Positions 8,532-19,192 are shown, counted from the stretch's first letter. The stretch: DNA of 64,000 nucleotides from Nomia melanderi (GCF_051020985.1 NW_027475160.1:1-64000), one strand, 5' to 3'. Notes: generated by a model not told the origin, from the letters alone. Program-made: numbers and translations.

Positions 8532-9691
8532 CGATCGAAGAGCTGGTCCAGGACCTGCAGGCCGTCGACCGTTCCCTCTTGGCCCCGTGGCAGAAGGCCG
8601 AGACCGTGGCAGCTTTTATACTGCCACGCCTCGACTTCTACCTGCGGGGAGCCCACGCGGAGAAACGTCCCTTAATTACTGTCGACAAAGAGATTCGACG
8701 TATGGCCAAGTCCTGGCTCAACCTCCCGCAGCGGGCCAGCGCGGAAGTAGTCTACCTCCCACCTAGTAGGGGGGGATATGGACTGCTTCCGCTTGCTGAC
8801 ATGGCCGACGTCCTGACCATCGCTCATGCGTTCCGTCTTTTGACGGCGGATGATGCGGTGGTCAGGGAGTTGAACTGGAACTCGCTGCGCGAGGCTGTAG
8901 CCAGGAAAATCGGCCATACCAACCCGTCGAACAATGACCTGGCCGAGTACCTCTCTGGTTCGCTGAAGGGGTACTTCGCCAGGGACGGGGGGGACATTTC
9001 TTCGCTGTGGTCGAGGGCACGGAACGCGGCACGCAGGAGTCGGGACCTGCTCGGATTGCGTTGGCAGTGGAGCGAGGAGAGATCTGAGCTCGCGATTACG
9101 CTCAGTGGTTCTCGCGATCGGGAGACCATTGTCCCGCCCGTGGCGAGGGTCCAGATGATTCGCCGATTGCGGATGGCAGTGGTAGAATATTACCACCTAC
9201 GCCTTCAGCGTAAGAAGGACCAGGGGAAGGTATTCGGGGTGTCGTCGCGGAGTGGTGCTTCAAACCACTTCCTCCGCGGCGGCAACTTCACCCGCTTCGC
9301 CGATTGGCGCTTCATTCACCGAGCTCGCCTTGACGTCTTGCCTCTTAACGGGGCAAGACGCTGGGGTGAGGGAGATAAGCGTTGCCGGCGCTGTGGGGCG
9401 GAGCTCGAATCCCTTCCCCGCGTCCTTTGCCACTGTCGTCTGCATTCGGCGGCCTGGCAACTTCGCCACGATGCGGTGGTTTCCCGCATCGCTAAGGCCT
9501 GCCGGCTCCCAGGGGAATTAAGGGTTAACCGGACGGTCGAGGGCATCGACGGGCATCTGGGGGCTCTTAGGCCTGACATCGTTGTCAGGCACGAGCCCTC
9601 AAGGAGCATCGTCATCGTCGATGTTACCGTGCCCTTCGAGAACGAATATATTTCATTCGAGGAGGCCAGGGCGCGAAAGATACAGAAGTAA
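8528..9691 (+). CDS. RT thumb, CCHC knuckle and restriction-like endonuclease
   Basis: The collinear frame actually begins near 8426 (RFTIQGQEM) but is cut by TAA at 8516. From 8528 it runs through the thumb region (TIEELVQDLQAVDRSLLAPW), the knuckle CRRC (residue 286 on) ending in CHC, RHD (313-315), and the endonuclease core RPDIVV with PD at 349-350 and Asp at 365 in IVDVTVPFE, a PD-x14-D spacing that fits this nuclease family. The knuckle's expected His is Arg (residue 298, codon CGC at 9419-9421). The nuclease nicks the target to prime reverse transcription. The TAA at 9689 interrupts the frame after KIQK. Confidence 0.85.
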   Translation: MTIEELVQDLQAVDRSLLAPWQKAETVAAFILPRLDFYLRGAHAEKRPLITVDKEIRRMAKSWLNLPQRASAEVVYLPPSRGGYGLLPLADMADVLTIAHAFRLLTADDAVVRELNWNSLREAVARKIGHTNPSNNDLAEYLSGSLKGYFARDGGDISSLWSRARNAARRSRDLLGLRWQWSEERSELAITLSGSRDRETIVPPVARVQMIRRLRMAVVEYYHLRLQRKKDQGKVFGVSSRSGASNHFLRGGNFTRFADWRFIHRARLDVLPLNGARRWGEGDKRCRRCGAELESLPRVLCHCRLHSAAWQLRHDAVVSRIAKACRLPGELRVNRTVEGIDGHLGALRPDIVVRHEPSRSIVIVDVTVPFENEYISFEEARARKIQK

Positions 9692-9967
9692 AAGCCCCTG
9701 GCCGACGTTCTCGGAGGGCGCGGTTATCGGGTGGCGGTCTCCGCGATCGTCGTCGGTGCCCTCGGCTCCTGGGATCCGGCCAATGAGTCTGTGTTGAAGA
9801 TTTTGCGTATCGGTAATCGGTACGCATCTCTGATGCGCCGGCTCATTGTGTCGGATATTGTCCGGTGGAGCCGGGATATCTACGTGGAGCACGTCTCGGG
9901 AGTTCGCCAGTATCGCGAGGCCCTCACTGAGGATGTCCCGGCCCCTGATCCAGGCCGACCCATTTAA
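9692..9967 (+). CDS. C-terminal tail of the element protein after an in-frame stop
   Basis: Same frame as the endonuclease segment, directly after the TAA at 9689-9691. It reads PLADVLGGRGYRVAVSAIVV and continues for 92 codons to TAA at 9965-9967. The alternating hydrophobic pattern and GSWDP motif are like the C-terminal end of R2/NeSL endonuclease domains, so it belongs to the same protein. It has no sensible start codon of its own. Confidence 0.7.
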   Translation, partial: KPLADVLGGRGYRVAVSAIVVGALGSWDPANESVLKILRIGNRYASLMRRLIVSDIVRWSRDIYVEHVSGVRQYREALTEDVPAPDPGRPI

Positions 9968-9973
9968 GAACTG

Positions 9974-9991
9974 CGGGGGTCAACTCCCCCG
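9974..9991 (+). other. GC hairpin just after the coding region
   Basis: CGGGGG and CCCCCG form a perfect 6-bp stem around a 6-nt loop, starting 7 nt after the stop codon. Not present in copy A, which begins further downstream. Confidence 0.6.
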
Positions 9992-10700
9992 ATTTAGGTA
10001 GAGGAGCAGCAGACGGAGGCAGCGATAGGGTAATTACAAAAGTTGATACCTAACCATTAACCAAGTGTCTGTGAGCTATATTTTATTATTTTAATAACTA
10101 TGGAATTTTAACTAACAACCTATACTTATGCACTTTGCTTTTAATATTTTCAACTATCCCTCTTAATCTTTTAACTATCTATTTTAATTCTTGCTTCTCT
10201 CTTTTTTATGCTATCTATAATTATTTGTTTTAATTAAACTACTACTTTTCTTCTGTTTTATTTATCGACTTTTGACATTACTTAACCGCTTTTTATCAAT
10301 CTTTAGTTTTCTTATTTTACTAGTGATGGGACACTGGTTCTTTTTAATCTATCAACTTTCGTACTCTTTCTATTCATTTCATATTATGGCACAGTTATCT
10401 TTCCACAGCTGTAACAGCCAGGTGTTTGCCAATTTATTTATCTATTTATTATTATTTACTTATTTATTGTTTTAACTATTTACATATTTATTTATCCACC
10501 TATTTGTCCATTGTTTTAGCTATTTATATATTTCTTTATTTATGTATTTATTTATTTATTTATTTGTCTATTTATTTAACTATCTATTTATTTATTTATT
10601 TATTTATTTATTTATGTATTTGTCTATTTATTTAACTATCTATTTATTTATTTATTTATTTATTTATTTATGTATTTGTCTATTTATTTAAGTATCTATT

Positions 10701-11605
10701 TATTCATTTATTCATTTATTCATTTATTCATTTATTCATTTATTCATTTATTCATTTATTCATTTATTCATTTATTCATTTATTCATTTATTCATTTATT
10801 CATTTATTCATTTATTCATTTATTCATTTATTCATTTATTCATTTATTCATTTATTCATTTATTCATTTATTCATTTATTCATTTATTCATTTATTCATT
10901 TATTCATTTATTCATTTATTCATTTATTCATTTATTCATTTATTCATTTATTCATTTATTCATTTATTCATTTATTCATTTATTCATTTATTCATTTATT
11001 CATTTATTCATTTATTCATTTATTCATTTATTCATTTATTCATTTATTCATTTATTCATTTATTCATTTATTCATTTATTCATTTATTCATTTATTCATT
11101 TATTCATTTATTCATTTATTCATTTATTCATTTATTCATTTATTCATTTATTCATTTATTCATTTATTCATTTATTCATTTATTCATTTATTCATTTATT
11201 CATTTATTCATTTATTCATTTATTCATTTATTCATTTATTCATTTATTCATTTATTCATTTATTCATTTATTCATTTATTCATTCATTCATATTCATTTA
11301 TTCATTTATTCATTTATTCATCTATTCATCTATTCATCTATTCATCTATTCATATATTCATCTATTCATCTATTCATCTATTCATCTATTCATCTATTCA
11401 TCTATTCATCTATTCATTTATTCATTTATTCATTCATTCATATTCATTTATTCATTTATTCATCTATTCATCTATTCATCTATTCATCTATTCATCTATT
11501 CATCTATTCATCTATTCATCTATTCATTTATTCATTTATTCATCTATTCATTTCGTCATATAGTCATTTAGTCATTTAGTCATTTAGTCATTTAGTCATT
11601 TATTC
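10701..11605 (+). repeat. Expanded 8-bp microsatellite (TTCATTTA)n in the 3' UTR
   Basis: About 72 essentially uniform TTCATTTA units (10703-11282), then blocks of TTCATCTA variants (about 11318-11412 and 11461-11525) and GTCATTTA variants. A CATTCATTCATATTCA punctuation occurs twice, 150 bp apart (11281 and 11431), showing block duplication. Copy A has only about 70 bp of simple TTTA repeats at the matching place. Confidence 0.95.
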
Positions 11606-12128
11606 ATTTAGTCATTTATTTATTTATTCATTTATTGATTTATTTATTTATTCATTTATTTATTTGCTCTTTTATTTATTTATTTATGTAATACTTATGT
11701 GTTTTGGTTTTAAACCTGGCTCACTCCTATCGCCTGCTGCAACACGCTGCTTACCATCTATATGAACCTGCACTAACGCGCATACGCCCCAGTTTAACCA
11801 AAATATTGTCACTAAAAGTTTGCGAATCGTATATATTTATTTATATTTTATAATATATTTTGTGACTACTTAATTTATGTATTAATACTTTTCTTTTTAT
11901 TTTTGTCTTGTTTTTGTATTATTTCTTTAAGTTATATTATTCTGCTTTGCGTTAGTTTCTACGGCGAAGGCTCGGGCATCTTAATGACCGGAAACTGGCT
12001 AAGGAATTATAATTTGTGTACATACTCTACCCAGAGTGTACATACCTATCCCTCGATCTTATTTATTTATCATTTTTTATCTTTCTTTTTATTTATTTAT
12101 TTATTTATTAATTAATTAATTAATTAAT

Positions 12129-12167
<39 letters not shown>

Positions 12168-12374
12168 TGTTATTTCTATTGTATTCGCTACTCTTAATCT
12201 ATATGTATCTATTTATTTATTTATTATTTTAACGTATTCTTTTATTTTAATTTATGTTTATTTGCCTACTCAGCTATCTACTTGTATGTATCTATATGCG
12301 ATATAGCCAAGGCCGCAACTAGGCGGTTCTAGATAACTTTTATCATAACTAAAATTAATATATCAATTAGCCAT

Positions 12375-12430
12375 CGCCATAAAGGCGCTACTATGTATCC
12401 ACCCCCGGCCGAAGCATGTAAGGCCGGGGG
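12375..12430 (+). other. 3'-terminal double hairpin of element B
   Basis: CGCC-ATAAA-GGCG (12375-12387) followed by CCCCCGGCC (12402-12410) paired with GGCCGGGGG (12422-12430). Relative to copy A, the A-T pair of the second stem is G-C here, with both sides changed. The loop differs between copies while the stem is preserved. Confidence 0.85.
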
Positions 12431-12442
12431 AACATGTTTTGA

Positions 12443-12448
12443 AATAAA
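12443..12448 (+). promoter_or_regulatory. AATAAA polyadenylation-type signal at the 3' end of element B
   Basis: AATAAA then CGC, after which the 56-bp satellite starts at its non-U2 segment (CTCATAACACAC). Confidence 0.6.
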
Positions 12449-12451
12449 CGC

Positions 12452-15400
12452 CTCATAACACACATACAGATCGCTTCTCGGCCTTATGGCTAAGACAAAA
12501 ATGTACTGGTATAAACCACATCGAGATCGCTTCTCGGCCTTATGGCTAAGATCAAAGTGTACTTGCATAACACACATCCAGATCGCTTCACTGGTTTATG
12601 GCTAAGGTCAAAGTATACTAGCATAACACAAATCCAGATCGGTTCTCGGCTGTATGGCTAAGATCAAAGTGTAATCGCATAACACACATCCAGATCCCTT
12701 CTCGGCCTTATGGGTAAGATCAAAGTGTACTCACATGACACACATCCAGATCGCTTCTCGGCCTTATGGAAAAGATCAAAGTGTAGTCGATTAACCCATA
12801 TATAAATCGCTGCTCGGCCTTATGGGTAAGATCAAAGTGTACTCGCATTACACACATCCAGATCGCTTCACGGACTCATGAATAAGATCAAAGTGGATTC
12901 GATTTACCCATATCCAAATCGCTGCACTGCCTTATGGGTAAGATCAAAGTGTACTCGCATAACACACAACCAGATCGCTTCTCCGCCTTATGGCTAGGAT
13001 CAAAGTGTACTCGAATGACCCAAATCCAGATCGCTCCCTGGCCTTATGCCTAACATCAAAGTGTACTCACATGACACACATCCAGATCGCTTCTCGGCCT
13101 TATGGGTAAGATCAAAGTGTACTCACACGACACACATCCAGATCGATTCTCAGCCTTACGGATAAGATCAGATTGTACTCGCATAACAAACATCCATATC
13201 GATTCTCGGCCTCATGCCTAAGATCAAAGTATACTCGCATGACACACATCCACATCGCTTCTCGGCCTTATGGCGAAGTTCAAAGTGTACTCGAATAACC
13301 CAAATCCAGATCGCTTGTCGGCCGTATGGCTAAGATAAGAGCGTACTCGCATAACACACATCCAGATCACTTCTCGCCCTTATGGCTAACATCAAACTGT
13401 GATCGCATAACACACATCCAGATCGGTTCTCGGCTGTATGGCTAAGATCAAAGTGTAATCGCATAACACACATCCAGATCCCTTCTCGGCCTTATGGGTA
13501 AGATCAAAGTGTACTCACATGACACACATCCAGATCGCTTCTCGGCCTTATGGAAAAGATCAAAGTGTAGTCGATTAACCCATATCCAAATCGCTGCTCG
13601 GCCTTATGGGTAAGATCAAAGTGTACTCGCATTACACACATCCAGATCGCTTCACGGACTCATGAATAAGATCAAAGTGGATTCGATTTACCCATATCCA
13701 AATCGCTGCACTGCCTTATGGGTAAGATCAAAGTGTACTCGCATAACACACAACCAGATCGCTTCTCCGCCTTATGGCTAGGATCAAAGTGTACTCGAAT
13801 GACCCAAATCCAGATCGCTCCCTGGCCTTATGCCTAACATCAAAGTGTACTCACATGACACACATCCAGATCGCTTCTCGGCCTTATGGGTAAGATCAAA
13901 GTGTACTCACACGACACACATCCAGATCGATTCTCGGCCTTACGGATAAGATCAGATTGTACTCGCATAACAAACATCCATATCGATTCTCGGCCTCATG
14001 CCTAAGATCAAAGTATACTCGCATGACACACATCCACATCGCTTCTCGGCCTTATGGCGAAGTTCAAAGTGTACTCGATTAACCCAAATCCAGATCGCTT
14101 CTCGGCATTATGGCTAAGGTAATAGTGTACTGGAATAACACACATACGGAACGCTTCACGGGCTTATGGCTAAGATCAAAATTTACCCGAATAACCCGAA
14201 TCCACATCGCTTCTCGGCCTTATAACTAAGATGAAAGTGTACACGCATAAAACGCATCCAGATCGCTTCTCGGCCTTATGGCTAAGAGCAAAGTGTATTC
14301 GCATAACACACACCCAGAACGCTTCTGGGCCTTATGGCCAAGATCAAAGTGTACACGAATAACCCAATTCCAGATTGATTCTCGGCCTTATGGCTAAGAT
14401 CAAAGTGCACTTGCATAACACACATCCAGATCGCTTCACTGGTTTATGGCTAAGGTCAAAGTATACTAGCATAACACAAATCCAGATCGGTTCTCGGCTG
14501 TATGGCTAAGATCAAAGTGTAATCGCATAACACACATCCAGATCCCTTCTCGGCCTTATGGGTAAGATCAAAGTGTACTCACATGACACACATCCAGATC
14601 GCTTCTCGGCCTTATGGAAAAGATCAAAGTGTAGTCGATTAACCCATATATAAATCGCTGCTCGGCCTTATGGGTAAGATCAAAGTGTACTCGCATTACA
14701 CACATCCAGATCGCTTCACGGACTCATGAATAAGATCAAAGTGGATTCGATTTACCCATATCCAAATCGCTGCACTGCCTTATGGGTAAGATCAAAGTGT
14801 ACTCGCATAACACACAACCAGATCGCTTCTCCGCCTTATGGCTAGGATCAAAGTGTACTCGAATGACCCAAATCCAGATCGCTCCCTGGCCTTATGCCTA
14901 ACATCAAAGTGTACTCACATGACACACATCCAGATCGCTTCTCGGCCTTATGGGTAAGATCAAAGTGTACTCACACGACACACATCCAGATCGATTCTCA
15001 GCCTTACGGATAAGATCAGATTGTACTCGCATAACAAACATCCATATCGATTCTCGGCCTCATGCCTAAGATCAAAGTATACTCGCATGACACACATCCA
15101 CATCGCTTCTCGGCCTTATGGCGAAGTTCAAAGTGTACTCGAATAACCCAAATCCAGATCGCTTGTCGGCCGTATGGCTAAGATAAGAGCGTACTCGCAT
15201 AACACACATCCAGATCACTTCTCGCCCTTATGGCTAACATCAAACTGTGATCGCATAACACACATCCAGATCGGTTCTCGGCTGTATGGCTAAGATCAAA
15301 GTGTAATCGCATAACACACATCCAGATCCCTTCTCGGCCTTATGGGTAAGATCAAAGTGTACTCACATGACACACATCCAGATCGCTTCTCGGCCTTATG

Positions 15401-16791
15401 GAAAAGATCAAAGTGTAGTCGATTAACCCATATCCAAATCGCTGCTCGGCCTTATGGGTAAGATCAAAGTGTACTCGCATTACACACATCCAGATCGCTT
15501 CACGGACTCATGAATAAGATCAAAGTGGATTCGATTTACCCATATCCAAATCGCTGCACTGCCTTATGGGTAAGATCAAAGTGTACTCGCATAACACACA
15601 ACCAGATCGCTTCTCCGCCTTATGGCTAGGATCAAAGTGTACTCGAATGACCCAAATCCAGATCGCTCCCTGGCCTTATGCCTAACATCAAAGTGTACTC
15701 ACATGACACACATCCAGATCGCTTCTCGGCCTTATGGGTAAGATCAAAGTGTACTCACACGACACACATCCAGATCGATTCTCGGCCTTACGGATAAGAT
15801 CAGATTGTACTCGCATAACAAACATCCATATCGATTCTCGGCCTCATGCCTAAGATCAAAGTATACTCGCATGACACACATCCACATCGCTTCTCGGCCT
15901 TATGGCGAAGTTCAAAGTGTACTCGATTAACCCAAATCCAGATCGCTTCTCGGCATTATGGCTAAGGTAATAGTGTACTGGAATAACACACATACGGAAC
16001 GCTTCACGGGCTTATGGCTAAGATCAAAATTTACCCGAATAACCCGAATCCACATCGCTTCTCGGCCTTATAACTAAGATGAAAGTGTAGACGCATAAAA
16101 CGCATCCAGATCGCTTCTCGGCCTTATGGCTAAGAGCAAAGTGTATTCGCATAACACACACCCAGAACGCTTCTGGGCCTTATGGCCAAGATCAAAGTGT
16201 ACACGAATAACCCAATTCCAGATTGATTCTCGGCCTTATGGCTAAGATCAAAGTGCACTTGCGTAACACATATCCAGATCGCTTCTCGGCCTTATGGCTA
16301 AAATCAAAGTGTGATCGAATAACCCAAATCTAGATCGATTCTCGGCCTTATGTTTAAGATCAAAGTGTACTCGCATAACACACATCCAGACCGCTTCTCG
16401 GCCTTATGGCTAAGGTCAAAGTGTACTCGCATAACACAAAACCAGATCGTTTCTCGGCTGTATGGCTAAGATCAAAGTGTAATCGCATAACACACATCCA
16501 GATCGCTTCTCGGCCTTATGGGTAAGATGAAAGTGTACTCACATGACATACATCCAGATCGCTTCTCGGCCTTATGGTAAAGATCAAAGTGTACTCGAAT
16601 AACCAAAATCCAGGTCGCTTCTCGGCCTTATGGCTAAGATCAAATTGTACTCGAAAAACCCAAATCCAGATCGGTTCTCGGTCTTATGGTTACGATCAAT
16701 GCGTACTGGCATAACGCACATCCAGGCATCTTCTCGGGCTTATGGGTAAGATGAAAGCGTACTCTCATGACACACATCCAGATCGCCTCTC
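12452..16791 (+). repeat. 56-bp U2-derived satellite array 2
   Basis: About 77 units, same orientation as array 1. The unit at 12526-12561 matches U2 nt 1-36 at all 36 positions by my recall of fly U2. The array begins at unit position 37 (start of the 20-bp non-U2 segment) directly after element B, and ends part way through a unit (GATCGCCTCT) against the reversed 10-bp minisatellite. Confidence 0.95.
12562..16257 (+). repeat. 1,848-bp higher-order duplication (33 units x 2) in array 2
   Basis: About 12562-14409 is repeated at 14410-16257, offset exactly 33 x 56 bp, with very few differences by eye. Nested inside each copy is an older duplication offset by 784 bp (14 units), for example 12631-13290 versus 13415-14074. 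Confidence 0.88.
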
Positions 16792-18365
16792 ATAAAAAGA
16801 ATACCACTAATAATACTATGAAAACAATATACGATTATATAAAACTATTTAAAGCTATACAAATCTATTAAAACCATATTTTAATTATATAAAACTACAT
16901 AAAACAATATCAATCTATATAAAACTATATAAAACTCTATAAAGCTAAAATAAAACTTTATAAATCGATTAACTTATATAAAACAGTATAAAACAACATA
17001 AATCAATGTAAAGCTGTATAAACCTATATAAAACTGTAAAAACCTATATAAAACGTTTTAAAGCCATATAAAACTATATGGAACCAATAGAAATGTATAA
17101 ACAAAAATACAACAATATAAAACTATATAAAATTATTAAAAACTACATAGAACTATATAAAACTATATAAAACAATATAAAACTATATTAAACTATATAA
17201 AACTATACAAAACTATATAAAATTATATAGAGTTATATAAAACTATATAAAGCTTTGTAAAACTAATAAAAGTATATAAAAGTATGTAAACCTATGTAAA
17301 TCTATATAAAAATATATGAAACTATATAAAACTATATCAAACTAATGAAACTAATAAAACTATATGAAACTATATATATCTATATGAAACTATATAAAAC
17401 TATGGAAAACTATACAAAACTATATAAAATTACTAAAACTATATAAAACTATATAAAACGATATAAAACTGTATAAAACTATGTAAAACTACATAAAACT
17501 AAATAAAACTATATAAAACTATATATAACTATACAAAACTATATAAAATTACTAAAACTATATAGAACTATATAAAACGATATAAAACTGTATAAAACTA
17601 TGTAAAACTACATAAAACTAAATAAAACTATACAAAACTATATAAAACCATATAAAAATATGTTAAACTATATAAAACTATATAAAACTAATAAAACTAT
17701 ATAAAAATACATAAAACTATATAAAACTATATAAAACTATATAACACTCTATGAACCTATATGAAACCATATAAAACTATATAAAACTATATAAAACTAT
17801 ATAAAACTATGTAAAACTATATAATCTTAGTAAAACTATATAATATTATATGAAGCTATATATAACTATATAAAACTATGTAAACCTAATAGAACTATAT
17901 GAAACTATACAAAACTATATAAAACCACTAAAACTACTAAAACTACTGAAACTTTATAAAACTATATAAAACTATATAAAACTATATAAAACTATATAAA
18001 TCTAAATAATTCTATGTAAAACTATGTAAAACTATGTAAAACAACATAAAACTATGTAAAACTATATAAAACAAACAGTACTATATAAAACTACATAAAA
18101 ATGTATAAAACTATATAGAACTATATAAAACTATATAAAACTATATAAAACTATATGAAACTATACAAAACTATATAAAACTATACAAATCTATATAAAA
18201 CAGTATAAAACTATATACAACTATATAAAACTATATAGAACTATATAAAGCTATATAAAACTATGTAAAACTGTATAACTCTATATAAAACTATATATAC
18301 CTATATAAAACTAAGAAAACAATATGAAACCTTATAAAACTATATAAAACTATATAAGCCTTATT
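16792..18365 (-). repeat. 10-bp AT-rich minisatellite, reverse orientation
   Basis: Tandem ACTATATAAA units, the reverse complement of the TTTTATATAG unit at 1-257 and 19193-26130. It sits between a forward 56-bp array and a reversed 56-bp array. Apart from the repeat I see no gene or structure in it. Confidence 0.93.
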
Positions 18366-19192
18366 AGCCATAAGGGCGAGAAGCGATCTGTATGTGCGTT
18401 ATACGAGTACGCTTTGATCTTAGCCACAAGGCCGAGAAGCGATCAGGATTTGGGTTATTCGACTACAGTTTGATCTGAGCCATAAGACCGTGAAGCGACC
18501 TGGACGTGTGATATGCGAGTACACTTTGATCCTAGCCACAAGGCCGAGAAGCGATCTGGATGTGTGCTATGCGAGTACACTTTCATCTTGGTCATAAGGC
18601 CGAGAAGCGACCTGGATGTGTGTTATGCGAGTACACTTTGATCTTAGCCATACGGTCGAGCAGCGACCTGGATTTGGGATATTCGTGTACACTTTGATCT
18701 TAGCCGTAAGGCCGAGAAGCGATTTGGATGTGTGTTATGCGTGTACACATAGACCTTAGCGATAAGGCAGTGAAGCGAGCTGGATCTGGGTTATTCGAGT
18801 ACACTTTGATGTTAGCCATAAGGCCGAGAAGCCGTCTGGATATGTGTTAAGCGAGTACACTTTGATCTTAGCCTTAAGGCCGAGAAGCGACCTGGATTTG
18901 GGTTATTCAAGTACACTTTGAACTGAGACGTTAGGCCGAGAAGCGATCTGGATGTGTGTTATGCGAGTACACTTTGATCTTAGCCATAACGCCGAGAAGC
19001 GATCTGGATGTGTGTTATGCGACTAAACTTCGATCTTTGCCATAATGCCGAGAGGCGATCTGGATTTGGGTTATGCTAGTACGCGTTCATATTAGCCGTA
19101 AGTCCCGGGAGGCGATCTGGATCCGTGTTATGCGAGCACACGTAGATATTAAACATAATGCCGAGAAGCGATCTGGAACTGTGTTTTGCGAG
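18366..19192 (-). repeat. 56-bp U2-derived satellite array 3, reverse orientation
   Basis: About 15 units reading GCCGAGAAGCGATCTGGATG on the + strand, the reverse complement of the unit in arrays 1 and 2. Units are as diverged from each other as in the other arrays. Flanked on both sides by the 10-bp minisatellite in opposite orientations. Confidence 0.93.

Larger units (their letters stand above)
4872..9967 (+). pseudogene. Retrotransposon polyprotein, interrupted (zinc fingers, RT, endonuclease)
   Basis: The span would encode roughly 1,700 codons, longer than a typical R2 protein of about 1,100, mainly because of a long low-complexity linker. Disruptions: a frame change inside zinc finger 3 (between 5192 and 5209); an unclear frame through the linker, with frame-2 stops at 5456, 5537 and 6326; an extra A in the run 7753-7756; a frame change back around 8415-8426; in-frame TAA at 8516; in-frame TAA at 9689. 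Motif residues are also altered (RT motif B and the CCHC histidine). Homology on either side of each break stays collinear, so this is one decayed gene or a copy with consensus errors at homopolymers, not several genes. Confidence 0.85.
3630..12451 (+). mobile_element. Utopia/R2-like non-LTR retrotransposon, copy B (long, coding-defective)
   Basis: An 8.8-kb element with a GC-rich 5' leader, a coding region of about 5.1 kb (4872-9967), and an AT-rich 3' UTR ending in paired hairpins and AATAAA. The protein order is C2H2 zinc fingers, proline/threonine-rich linker, RT, CCHC knuckle, PD-(D/E)XK-type restriction-like endonuclease. This is the layout of the R2/NeSL clades. Contact with U2 snRNA sequence on both sides points to Utopia, the published U2-targeting lineage of this group. 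The 3' end joins the 56-bp U2 satellite at the unit's U2 boundary. The left boundary is uncertain: it may lie near 3630-3680 or include the U2 segment from 3480. Confidence 0.82.
9968..12451 (+). other. Element B 3' UTR (about 2.5 kb, AT-rich)
   Basis: Follows the terminal TAA. It starts with a short GC hairpin, then AT-rich sequence sharing collinear blocks with copy A, a huge 8-bp microsatellite (10701-11605), more TTTA-rich sequence, and the conserved terminal hairpins. The long open frame across the microsatellite (10670-11563) exists only because the 8-mer lacks stops. No gene is seen. Confidence 0.8.

Noticed and set aside
10670..11563. 297-codon frame encoding a Tyr/Ser/Phe/Ile/His/Leu repeat
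   Set aside because: It exists only because the 8-bp TTCATTTA repeat has no stop codon in that frame. No domain and no non-repeat coding flank.
3480..12451. R2 element in 28S rDNA
   Set aside because: The protein layout fits R2, but no rDNA sequence flanks the element; both sides carry U2-derived sequence.
12452..16791. Arrays of functional U2 snRNA genes
   Set aside because: Units contain only nt 1-36; the Sm site and stems II-IV are absent, so no unit can make U2.
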